Positions 26,279 through 33,288 of a DNA stretch of 64,000 nucleotides are shown here, in pieces. A program made the translations under genes and the position numbers. This DNA comes from an uncultured Hyphomicrobiales bacterium. GTDB taxonomy: Bacteria > Pseudomonadota > Alphaproteobacteria > Rhizobiales > Beijerinckiaceae. The first letter of the stretch is position 1. The number at the start of each line of letters is the position of its first letter. Location: contig CAINED010000048.1 of assembly GCA_903847605.1 (NCBI GenBank), positions 62,001 through 126,000 of the forward strand, read 5' to 3'. A model generated the notes under the pieces. That model was given only the letters and a program-made list of their open reading frames with translations. It was not told the origin of the DNA and did no database searches.

Positions 26279-27070
26279 TTACTTTTTCGGGAGCATGAGC
26301 AACGCGCCGCTTTGCATACCGAATGCGTCGAGATGCGCAGTACGCGTACGTTGTTCATCGACCCAGTGGAAATGAAAGGGTTCGCCGGGGTGGCTCAGCA
26401 CCCCCTGCATAGCTGACGGAGCATAAAAGCCGACAACTTCGCCCGCCAACGAACCGTGCCGATATTCGTCCTGCTTGGCCATATGCACTTTCGAGCCGTG
26501 ACCGGTGAACCCGGCATTGGGCGCTTCGATCACATGCATCTCGACATTGAGCAGCATGCCCTTGAGACGCACGGGAAAAGGCTTTCCCATATCGAGCCCA
26601 ATGGATTTCGCCTGTGCTAGGATGAATTCGTCGAGCGCCCTTCCGCTCAAATCAGCTGACAATGAAATGGGCGGCGTCCATTCGGCCACCCTTCCAGCGC
26701 CAAGCAGCGTCGCGTCTTCGGCATGAGGCGGCGGACAGTTTGCGCAGCCCCCGCCGTAGGAAACGATGAATCGGCCGTCGATCATCGTGATTTCGCCGCG
26801 CAGCGAGGAGAGCGCGCCAACCGCCTCGGTCGCGCCGAGGCCTTTGACCTCGCCGAGAACAATCTTGGAAGTATAGTCCTGCTTCTGCATCATGTTGCGA
26901 AACGCGCCGAATGAACGCACGGCAAATACTCCCTGCGGTTCCGAGACGGCGGGCGCAACCGCGCTCGCGTTGGCAGGGGGATGCTGCCCGTGATGCTGCG
27001 CACTCACGCCTGCTGGCGCAAGGGCGGAAATGACGGCCAGTAGAATCCGGGGATGACAGCTTTGGAACAT
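26279..27070 (-). CDS. exported acetolactate decarboxylase-like protein (BudA superfamily)
   Basis: 263 residues. A signal peptide ends at about SAQ (24). The fold signature of alpha-acetolactate decarboxylase is present: LSSLRGEITMIDGRFIVS (88-105, with the acidic Glu93), EVVGFYAPSAMQGV near 211-224, and a zinc triad FHFHW (His233, His235) with His246, an 11-residue spacing as in the Bacillus enzyme. The known enzyme is cytoplasmic and makes acetoin; an exported version next to no als/bud genes suggests another substrate. AAAGGA precedes ATG 27070. A Crp-family regulator lies 75 bp upstream on the same strand. Confidence 0.72.
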   Translation of the reverse strand: MFQSCHPRILLAVISALAPAGVSAQHHGQHPPANASAVAPAVSEPQGVFAVRSFGAFRNMMQKQDYTSKIVLGEVKGLGATEAVGALSSLRGEITMIDGRFIVSYGGGCANCPPPHAEDATLLGAGRVAEWTPPISLSADLSGRALDEFILAQAKSIGLDMGKPFPVRLKGMLLNVEMHVIEAPNAGFTGHGSKVHMAKQDEYRHGSLAGEVVGFYAPSAMQGVLSHPGEPFHFHWVDEQRTRTAHLDAFGMQSGALLMLPKK

Positions 27071-27145
27071 GGCGGATTCCTTTCGACCGCCGCAGCCCCT
27101 AACTCCACCGCTGCCATTCGCATATGATTGCAATCATACGGGCGA

Positions 27146-27766
27146 TCACAGCAGCTTGATCCGGCTGCCCGATCTTTCGATCCTGCCGCTCTTTTCGAGC
27201 TGCGCAAGAGCCCGGTAAAAGGCTTCCCGCGACAATCCGAGCTCGGCTGCTATATCCTGAAGCGCGCCCGGCAATTCGACCTGACTGCGGGCGTCCCGAA
27301 GGGTCTCAAGATAAAGGACCACACGTTCCACCGCGCCGCGCACCGCACGCAATTCCGCGCGGTGACGAAGGGTTTGCAACTGTCGCGCCATATAGAACAG
27401 CAGACCTTCCGCACCTGCCGGATCGGCTGCGATCGAGGCGAGAACATCACCCTTGGGATACAGCCTCACGTACGACTGCGTCATTGCTACAGCATCACAA
27501 TGATATCGCTCGGCGAACAACGAAGCTTCCGCGAAAAACTCGCCCGCCCTGGCGACGTGAAGGACGACGAGCCGCCCATCGGGCGTGTGACGCTCGAGCC
27601 GCAAGCGGCCTTCGACGACATGAAAGATGTTCTGCGCGCTGTCGCCCTGCCGGAAGAGCGCCTCACCGGCCCCAAGCCGCCGCATGGAAAGTGTATCAGC
27701 AACAAGCCCAAGCATGAGTTCGCCTTGGCATGCTGCGAGCGGCGCGGCAAGGCGCGCCATTGCCAT
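27146..27766 (-). CDS. Crp/Fnr-family transcriptional regulator
   Basis: 206 residues from ATG 27766. A cyclic-nucleotide-type sensor domain spans about 10-120 (GEALFRQGDSAQNIFHVVEGRL split across 33-54) and a winged helix at the C terminus has QDIAAELGLSREAFYRALAQ as its recognition region (about 170-189). There are no Fnr-type cysteines, so it is not an iron-sulphur oxygen sensor; the ligand is unknown. The in-frame ATG at 27814 is rejected as it would overlap the divergent TetR gene's own start. It lies just upstream of the exported BudA-like gene and may be co-transcribed with it. Confidence 0.85.
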   Translation of the reverse strand: MAMARLAAPLAACQGELMLGLVADTLSMRRLGAGEALFRQGDSAQNIFHVVEGRLRLERHTPDGRLVVLHVARAGEFFAEASLFAERYHCDAVAMTQSYVRLYPKGDVLASIAADPAGAEGLLFYMARQLQTLRHRAELRAVRGAVERVVLYLETLRDARSQVELPGALQDIAAELGLSREAFYRALAQLEKSGRIERSGSRIKLL

Positions 27767-27812
27767 CGCGCCCGGGCAGGCTAGATTAGCTTTAACTTTG
27801 AAGGAGAACGCC

Positions 27813-28547
27813 ATGAGTGGTCAGTCCGCGCCGCAGGCCGATCCCCGCCCGAAAATCGTCGAGGCGCTGATGGCGCTGGCGGCGGAACAGCCTTTCGAGG
27901 AAATCACGATTTCCGAAATCGCGCGGCGCGCGGGCGTATCGCTGGCCGATTTCCGCGACGCCTTCCCGTCAAAGGGCGCTGTGCTCGCGGGCCTGTCCAA
28001 AATCATCGACCGCAAGGTGCTCGAAGGCGTCAACGACGACCTAGCGGCCGAGCCCGCGCGCGACCGTCTCTTCGACATTCTCATGCGCCGCCTCGATGCG
28101 ATGGCCCCTTACAAGGAAGGGCTCCGCGGCGTTTCCGCCTGGACGCGGCGCGATCCGATGTCCGCCATCGCGCTGAATTCGGTGGCGCTGAATTCCATGC
28201 GCTTCATGCTGGAGGCCGCGCAGATCGATCACGAAGGCCCCGCTGGCACGATCAAGCTTCAGGGACTCGTCCTGGCATGGCTGCGGGTGCTCGACGTATG
28301 GTTCGACGACGACGATTCCAACGACCGCACGATGGCTGCGCTCGACAAGGAACTCGATCGCGGCGGCCGTCTCGTCGCAAGGCTCGAGGATCTCGACCGT
28401 CTCGCCGCGCCGTTCAAGACCTTCGCCCGCGCGCTGATGCAAGGCGGCCGCGACTTCAACGAACGCGTGCGCGAACGCTGGCAGGATCGTGCGAGCGAAC
28501 GCGATTCCACCCGTGACGACCGCGACACGGATCGCATGAATGTCTGA
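27813..28547 (+). CDS. TetR-family transcriptional regulator
   Basis: 244 residues. The N-terminal helix-turn-helix ITISEIARRAGVSLADFRDA (about 33-52) is of TetR type; the rest is a helical ligand/dimer domain ending in a charged Arg/Asp-rich tail. AAGGAG precedes ATG 27813 at the proper distance. It is divergent from the Crp-family gene with only 46 bp between, and overlaps the downstream csaA by 8 bp. The ligand and targets are unknown. Sequence length and the DVWFDDDDSNDRTMAALDKE segment also resemble the COQ9-related TetR branch. Confidence 0.82.
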   Translation: MSGQSAPQADPRPKIVEALMALAAEQPFEEITISEIARRAGVSLADFRDAFPSKGAVLAGLSKIIDRKVLEGVNDDLAAEPARDRLFDILMRRLDAMAPYKEGLRGVSAWTRRDPMSAIALNSVALNSMRFMLEAAQIDHEGPAGTIKLQGLVLAWLRVLDVWFDDDDSNDRTMAALDKELDRGGRLVARLEDLDRLAAPFKTFARALMQGGRDFNERVRERWQDRASERDSTRDDRDTDRMNV

Positions 28548-28893
28548 ACAGCCTGCTGCAGAGATTTCCTTCGCCGATTTTCTGAAGGTCGATATCCGCA
28601 TCGGCACCATCGTCACCGCCGAACCGTTTCCGGAGGCGCGCAAGCCCGCCATCAAGCTGCGCATCGATTTCGGCGATCCCGTCGGCGTGAAAAAATCCTC
28701 CGCGCAGATCACGCGTCACTACCGGCCGGAGACGCTGGTGGGCAAAAAGGTCGCCGCCGTCATAAATTTCCCGCCCCGCCAGATCGGCCCGTTCATGTCC
28801 GAAGTGCTGACGTTGGGCTTTCCGGATGCGGATGGCGAAGTTGTGCTGTTCTCGCCTGACGTCGACGTGCCGGATGGGGCGCGGTTGTTCTGA
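28540..28893 (+). CDS. csaA: CsaA-type tRNA-binding domain protein
   Basis: 117 residues, the normal CsaA length. It is a single OB-fold tRNA-binding domain: FADFLKVDIRIGTIVTAEPF near 11-30, KKVAAVINFPPRQIGPFMSE near 68-87 and a closing GARLF. CsaA binds tRNA as a homodimer and has been given a chaperone-like role in protein export in Bacillus. It overlaps the TetR gene by 8 bp, so translation is coupled. The reason for pairing with a regulator is not known. Confidence 0.9.
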   Translation: MSEQPAAEISFADFLKVDIRIGTIVTAEPFPEARKPAIKLRIDFGDPVGVKKSSAQITRHYRPETLVGKKVAAVINFPPRQIGPFMSEVLTLGFPDADGEVVLFSPDVDVPDGARLF

Positions 28894-28921
28894 GCGCGAG
28901 CCTCAACCCAAGAAGACAGCG

Positions 28922-29215
28922 TCAATCCGGCAGGCGGCGCGTCGGCATGGGCGGGGCGGGATAGCGGCCAGCCATCGCATTCCAATAGGCCCATGAACGT
29001 GCGTCGAGAATGCCGGGCGGCGCGTTCTCGATGGCTTCCCGAAAACCTTCTTCGCCGACATACCGGCGCACGACCGCAATCTCTTCCGGCGTGCCGTAAG
29101 TCATCACATACGCCATGAAGCGAATAGGGCCGGCCAGCGCCTTTTCCGGCGCTTCGAACCACAAGACTTTCGGCGCCAGTGCCAGCAATTCGGCATTGCA
29201 TGGCAAGGGCTTCAC
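28922..29215 (-). CDS. small protein of unknown function (DUF6922-like)
   Basis: 97 residues from GTG 29215, chosen because AAGGAG lies 9 bp upstream. The content VLWFEAPEKAL, PIRFMAYVMTYGTPEEIAVV and ILDARSWAYWNAMAGRYPAP resembles small proteins often encoded just before AbiEii-type nucleotidyltransferases, but no nucleotidyltransferase is beside it here: the next gene downstream is the convergent csaA. It may be a remnant or a stand-alone relative. The family link is from memory and unproven. Confidence 0.5.
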   Translation of the reverse strand: MKPLPCNAELLALAPKVLWFEAPEKALAGPIRFMAYVMTYGTPEEIAVVRRYVGEEGFREAIENAPPGILDARSWAYWNAMAGRYPAPPMPTRRLPD

Positions 29216-29325
29216 GAGGGTTTGCTCCTTTGACGGATCGCATCGAGTGAAGGCAGTCGATATCAGGCGAACCCAAACGCTACGCACATTCAGAAATCAA
29301 GATTAGTGAAACGTAAGCTTGGTTT

Positions 29326-30087
29326 TTATTGAATGCCAAGATGGGAACGCCAACTGGCCGCCAATTGCTCGATAGAGTGGCCATATACCTTTTCCCATCG
29401 GTTCGGATTTCCCGCGTTTCGGACACCCGCAATCAAGGGGGTCAGTGCGTAAAGCTCCCTGAATTTCTCCAGACCAAACTCCGATATCAAGAACCTCACA
29501 AACGAACCTGCAACAATGTAGATTTCGCGCTCCTGAAGACGTTTTGCGACCACTCTCAAAGGGGCGGGTGTCGCCACTTTGTCGAAGACGCCAATGGCGG
29601 CATCAGCCGCGAATGGTCCGGCGGCCTTATGAAGATCGACGCCGAAATTCGGAAAGGCCCGTCCGCCCTTCAGGAATTCATGCGCGTATACCGCGAGGCC
29701 TTCCGCCAGAAATCTGTTCGCATTGGGGGCAAACACATGCGTGACTTCGTGGACGGTTGCGGCCCGCCCGTTGACTGCGACGCTCTCTGGAAAAAACATC
29801 TCGCCCAATTTTCCATTCCATGCCGGGACGAGCGCTCGGGACTCCGCAAAATCATCTGACACCTTCACCTTAAAGTGGCCGGTGTATGTGCTTCCCCACC
29901 ACTCGCATACAGACTGAATTGCAGTCGGAAACGATTTTCGGAAGGCGATTGCTCCTTCCGATCCCTCGTCAGTGGCGAAGTGGAACTCAATCACCGCCGG
30001 GCGGCACCCGACGTCTTGTGCAAGCAGTATCGAGGGTGTGATCACGAATGCGCCAGTTGCCACGATAAGACGTTTGATCGGTGGCAT
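29326..30087 (-). CDS. secreted protein with a zinc-metalloprotease-like HEVTH motif
   Basis: 253 residues with a signal peptide ending at about LLAQ (24). The middle holds VHEVTHVFAPNANRFLAEGLAVYAHE split as HEVTH (about 112-116) and an EGLAVY helix about 16 residues later, the pattern of gluzincin (MA-clan) peptidases: HExxH plus a downstream Glu. GGGAGCTCCTGG precedes the ATG. Base composition is visibly less GC-rich than its neighbours and the flanks on both sides are AT-rich, so it may have come in by transfer. No known partner gene is near. Peptidase activity is inferred only from the motif. Confidence 0.72.
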   Translation of the reverse strand: MPPIKRLIVATGAFVITPSILLAQDVGCRPAVIEFHFATDEGSEGAIAFRKSFPTAIQSVCEWWGSTYTGHFKVKVSDDFAESRALVPAWNGKLGEMFFPESVAVNGRAATVHEVTHVFAPNANRFLAEGLAVYAHEFLKGGRAFPNFGVDLHKAAGPFAADAAIGVFDKVATPAPLRVVAKRLQEREIYIVAGSFVRFLISEFGLEKFRELYALTPLIAGVRNAGNPNRWEKVYGHSIEQLAASWRSHLGIQ

Positions 30088-30796
30088 CCAGGAGCTCCCT
30101 TATCAGGCCACAGTCGAATATCTTCGGTGTAGGGCGCAAGAAATAGAAGCCCTATTCGAACAATCCTGCAACTTTTACAAAACTCAAACCTGCTGAATTG
30201 CGAGCGTAAAAGGCTTGCCGATGACTCAGAATTGCCAATAAGAAATTATTCTTGACTTTATTCCTATTTCATGCCATCAAGCGCTCATCCCTGTCCACGA
30301 GGGGCCGATCATGAGCGGTCATTTTTGGCGGAGAGGGAGCGGCGTCCCCTGACTGTCTCGACCGGAGGCAGGCTCGGGACCGGACCGTCTGCCGGGCAGG
30401 TGACGCAAGGCCCTGTCCGGTTCCCCGTGCCCCACGACAAGTGCGGCAAAAGGATGGGTATGACGGAGCCCGCAAAAAGCCGCGCCGTGGATGCTGGGCG
30501 ACCAGCTACACCACAATTCATCAGGGTCAGCCCGGCGTCCCCGGCCCCTCATTCGATCTCCTGCGCGCGCCAGCGCGGCGGGACCGTTCGTGCATGATCT
30601 TGAGGGACTACCTCCTCGCTTGCGGGTCGGGGTGGGGCGGCCACTCCCGAATCTCCTCCCTATATAATGCGGAGGGGACATGAGCCCCTTCACAAAACTT
30701 TACGCGCCGGCCGGCCCGCCCCTCTTGAAATCCGGTCGATGTAAATGTAATTTACATTCACGCTTCGCCGGTTGCGGAGCGCATCCGGAGAGACCC
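30088..30796. other. 709-bp region without a convincing gene
   Basis: The first 180 bp (30088-30270) are AT-rich, continuing the low-GC stretch of the metalloprotease-like gene. From about 30280 the DNA is GC-rich again. Open frames on both strands (30271-30597, 30319-30693) are short, with no family-like content. Pairing segments occur, such as CGCTCAT (30282-30288) with ATGAGCG (30312-30318). I looked for RNase P RNA, tmRNA and SRP RNA signatures and saw none. A perfect TATAAT occurs at 30663 but without a -35. The 19-bp palindrome at 30739-30757 belongs to the next gene. Confidence 0.5.
30739..30757 (+). promoter_or_regulatory. 19-bp perfect palindrome upstream of the DUF2852 gene
   Basis: ATGTAAAT-GTA-ATTTACAT, eight-base arms around a 3-bp centre, 40 bp before the start codon. 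It stands out as an AT-only-type site in GC-rich flanks. The position and symmetry fit a dimeric repressor or activator site; the regulator is not recognisable from the sequence. Confidence 0.55.
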
Positions 30797-31333
30797 ATGT
30801 CCCAGTCGACCACCTACGAATATGGCCCTGGCAATGGCGAGGCTCACCAGCGCCGCCGCCAGCGCTCCCGCTGGCGTCCGCTCGAAGTCGTCGCCGTCAT
30901 TCTCGGCTTCATCGTGTTCTGGCCGATCGGCCTGGCGCTGCTGCTCTGGAAACTCTGGCGGTCGAAGAACGGCCAGCCGGCCGACCTCGTTCAGGCCGCG
31001 CGCAATCTCGAGGAGAAAGTGATGCATTCATGGCCCGAAAAGGCGCGCCGCTGGGGCTGCGCCCGCCGTCAGGACGCTTCGAACTGGCAGAATACGAGCT
31101 GGGGCTTTTCGCCCGCCGGGTTTTCGACCATGCGCTCGACCGGCAACGCCGCCTTCGACGAATGGCGTGACGGCGAACTCGCCCGCCTCGAAGAGGAGCG
31201 CCGCAAGCTGGAAGCCGCCGAGCGCGAATTCTCCGATCACATCGAGCAGTTGCGCCGCGCCAAGGACCGCGAGGAATTCGAAGCCTTCATGCGCGCCCGT
31301 GGCGGCAAGTCGAGCGACGCGTCGGCGGCGTAA
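30797..31333 (+). CDS. DUF2852 membrane protein
   Basis: 178 residues. One hydrophobic segment (about 28-50, VVAVILGFIVFWPIGLALLLWK) follows an Arg-rich stretch, then a soluble part with WGFSPAGFSTMRSTGNAAFDEW and a long charged coiled-coil-like helix (LARLEEERRKLEAAEREFSD). This order is the DUF2852 family, found in alphaproteobacteria, function unknown. The ATG at 30797 follows GGAGAG; a longer frame from 30680 also has a good GGAGGGG site, but its extra 39 residues do not look like family sequence. A 19-bp palindrome lies 40 bp upstream. Confidence 0.85.
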   Translation: MSQSTTYEYGPGNGEAHQRRRQRSRWRPLEVVAVILGFIVFWPIGLALLLWKLWRSKNGQPADLVQAARNLEEKVMHSWPEKARRWGCARRQDASNWQNTSWGFSPAGFSTMRSTGNAAFDEWRDGELARLEEERRKLEAAEREFSDHIEQLRRAKDREEFEAFMRARGGKSSDASAA

Positions 31334-31347
31334 ACCAATAAATCGTT

Positions 31348-31437
31348 ATCCCGGAAAAATGCGAAAGCATTTCCTCCGGGATCGCGCCCTTATTGAATGC
31401 CATTGCGATCCCGGCTCTCGCATTGCGAGGTCGGGAT
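31348..31437. repeat. two tandem intergenic hairpins
   Basis: First: ATCCCGGA (31348-31355) with TCCGGGAT (31375-31382), inner AAATGC/GCATTT and a GAAA tetraloop. Second: ATCCCG (31408-31413) with CGGGAT (31432-31437), inner CTCGC/GCGAG and an ATT loop. They lie between the DUF2852 gene and a convergent gene. Both share the ATCCCGG outer arm, so they look like two copies of one element rather than one terminator. Confidence 0.6.
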
Positions 31438-31455
31438 GACAATCCCAACGGATTT

Positions 31456-32016
31456 TCACTCGCCCTTGAGCGCCTCTTCCAGCCTCTTGTATTCGCTCTG
31501 CCCAGCCTTGCCCTTCGCGGGATAGCCGAGACGCTGCGCCTGGCGCGATGGAAGATCGTCGTTCATCAGGCCGTGGCAGGTGGCGTAATAGATTTTGTAG
31601 GACCCCAGATTGTAGCCGGCCTTGCCGTCCTCATCGCCCGGCGACAGCGAATGGCGAATGAATTCGGGATCGTCATCGTCCTTGAAGATGACAGCCGGCG
31701 CCTTGAAGCTGCAGATGACATGCATCTTGCCCGGCGTTCCCTCGCCGCGCTGCGCTTTCTGCCGCGCCGCACGATCTCTTTCGCTGAAACGGGCGCGCAC
31801 GGTCTCGAGTTCGTAAATCTCCGCGTCGCCCGCCGCGCGCATGAGGCTGCGCTTGCGAATGTTGAGGCGATTGCATTCGCCCTGACGACAGCCAAAATCG
31901 ATCGTGCCCGTGAGACCCTTTGCGAACATTGGCTTGCTCGCAGGCTGCGCAAAAGCGCCGCCGGCAGCGACGATCGCAAGCATCGCAAGCGGGAAAGAAA
32001 CAAGACGAAATTGCAT
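31456..32016 (-). CDS. exported protein of unknown function
   Basis: 186 residues with a signal peptide ending at GAFAQ (about 23). The mature part has four cysteines (FGCRQGECNR near 43, MHVICSFK near 95, YYATCHG near 138), which could form two disulphides in the periplasm. CGGAG sits 7 bp before ATG 32016; an upstream in-frame start at 32076 lacks a site and would spoil the signal peptide. I do not recognise a named family. It is divergent from the extensin-like lipoprotein gene with 101 bp between, so the two may share control. Confidence 0.7.
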   Translation of the reverse strand: MQFRLVSFPLAMLAIVAAGGAFAQPASKPMFAKGLTGTIDFGCRQGECNRLNIRKRSLMRAAGDAEIYELETVRARFSERDRAARQKAQRGEGTPGKMHVICSFKAPAVIFKDDDDPEFIRHSLSPGDEDGKAGYNLGSYKIYYATCHGLMNDDLPSRQAQRLGYPAKGKAGQSEYKRLEEALKGE

Positions 32017-32117
32017 CTGCGGCTCCGAAAGATGGACGTGAATCGCCTGCAAACATTTAAGCGCATTAACCTTCAAACTTTAAGCCCGGTTAATCAAATC
32101 GGCGCATTTCTCGCCAA

Positions 32118-33170
32118 ATGGCGCGTAGAGTTTTGCCACATATCGCCCTGTTTTCTCTTGCAGCGGCGCTTTCAGGTTGCGGGATCGCCGAGCGTCCGCA
32201 ACGGCCGGCCTGGCGCAACCAGGCGGAACAGGCTTGCCTCACGCAGCGCCTCGTCCAGGTCTCCGCCTATGTCCAGCCCGCGCGCGAAATCGATGGTCCC
32301 GGCATTTGCGGATTGAAACAGCCGTTCAAGGTGACGGCGCTGGCGCGCGGCACGGTGTCGCTGAAATCGGCGGGCACGCTGGGTTGTCCGATGATTGCCT
32401 CGATGGACAAGTGGGTCAGCGAAGTCGTGCAGCCCGCGGCGCATGCGCGCTTCGGCCAGCCGGTCGTCGAAATATCCTCGGCGCATACCTACGGCTGCCG
32501 CAGCGTCAATCACCGGCCCGGCGCGCGCCTGTCCGAACACGCGTTCGGCAACGCCATCGACCTCGGCGTCTTCAAGCTGGCGGATGGCCGCGAAGTGAAG
32601 ATCGTGCGCGACTGGACGCGCGGCGACCAGGCTTCGCAATCCTTCCTGCGCGAATTGCATTCCGGCGCCTGCGATCATTTCACGACGGTGCTCGGGCCGG
32701 GCTCCGACGCCATGCATTACAATCATTTTCATTTCGATCTGGCGATGCATGGCAACACATCGCACGGCCCGCGCCGCATCTGCCGCCCGAAACCGCAACA
32801 GCAGCAACTGCCGCCGAAGCTCGACAACCTGCCCGATCCGCCCGAACTCGATATCGAACTCGATATCGCCCGGCGTGGCCAGCGCGGTCCGCAATATGCG
32901 CAGAGTCAACAGGCGCGCGGCTATGCGGCGGCCAATCCCGGCATCGCCATGCAGCCCGAGCGCCTGCGCGCAATGCCCCGGCCGCAGGGAACGATTGCGC
33001 AAGGAAATTATCCTGCGCAGCAACCTTCATATACGGGCGGCGATGGCGTTTACGGGCGCTTGCAACCAGGCGCCGGCGCGCCGCTGCAACTCCATAATTC
33101 ATTGCCGCGCGGAACCGGGATGCTGCGCGACGACGGGATATTCGTTCCGCCCGGCGATATCGGGGATTGA
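32118..33170 (+). CDS. extensin-like lipoprotein (PF06904, putative peptidoglycan hydrolase)
   Basis: 350 residues. A lipobox LAAALSGC ends at Cys21, so it is likely lipid-anchored. The extensin-like C-terminal domain covers about 35-220: GTLGCPMIASMDKW, SAHTYGCRSVNHRPGARL, SEHAFGNAIDLGVF (His and Asp of an M15-like zinc site near 136-146) and HYNHFHFDLA near 198. The SxHxxGxAxD pattern suggests a peptidoglycan-cutting role. The last 120 residues are Gln/Pro-rich and low in complexity. The start ATG 32118 is the only one giving the signal peptide. Confidence 0.88.
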   Translation: MARRVLPHIALFSLAAALSGCGIAERPQRPAWRNQAEQACLTQRLVQVSAYVQPAREIDGPGICGLKQPFKVTALARGTVSLKSAGTLGCPMIASMDKWVSEVVQPAAHARFGQPVVEISSAHTYGCRSVNHRPGARLSEHAFGNAIDLGVFKLADGREVKIVRDWTRGDQASQSFLRELHSGACDHFTTVLGPGSDAMHYNHFHFDLAMHGNTSHGPRRICRPKPQQQQLPPKLDNLPDPPELDIELDIARRGQRGPQYAQSQQARGYAAANPGIAMQPERLRAMPRPQGTIAQGNYPAQQPSYTGGDGVYGRLQPGAGAPLQLHNSLPRGTGMLRDDGIFVPPGDIGD

Positions 33171-33190
33171 GTAACGCGCGGGCCTCACAT

Positions 33191-33280
33191 TCCCGGGGCG
33201 CGCGAAGCGCGAACCCGGGACCCACTATCCAAACAACTGGCATGGCCCCCGGGCTCGCATCCTGCGGATGCGCCCCGGGG
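33191..33280. repeat. two large hairpins filling a convergent gap
   Basis: First: TCCCGGG (33191-33197) with CCCGGGA (33214-33220), inner CGCGC/GCGCG and a GAA loop. Second: CCCCGG (33247-33252) with CCGGGG (33275-33280), inner CGCATCC/GGATGCG and a TGC loop. They occupy most of the 118-bp gap between the convergent extensin-like and hydantoinase genes. No T-tract follows. Their build matches the other intergenic palindromes of this window. Confidence 0.6.
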
Positions 33281-33288
33281 ATGTGAAT

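Noticed and set aside
27767-27814. Crp-family gene starting at 27814
   Set aside because: That start would overlap the divergent TetR gene's own ATG and ribosome site; the ATG at 27766 gives the normal family N terminus.
30661-30679. TATAAT plus GGAGGGG as promoter and start of an ORF at 30680
   Set aside because: The TATAAT is only 12 bp before the ATG and lacks a -35; the extra 39 codons do not match DUF2852 proteins.
30088-30680. RNase P RNA, tmRNA or SRP RNA gene in the gene-poor region
   Set aside because: The conserved cores (GAGGAAAGTCC of RNase P, the tmRNA tag reading frame, the SRP tetraloop domain) were not found on either strand.
30271-30693. Two open frames of 108 and 124 codons in the gene-poor region
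   Set aside because: They lie on opposite strands of the same DNA, with low-complexity Arg/Pro/Gly content and no recognisable pattern.
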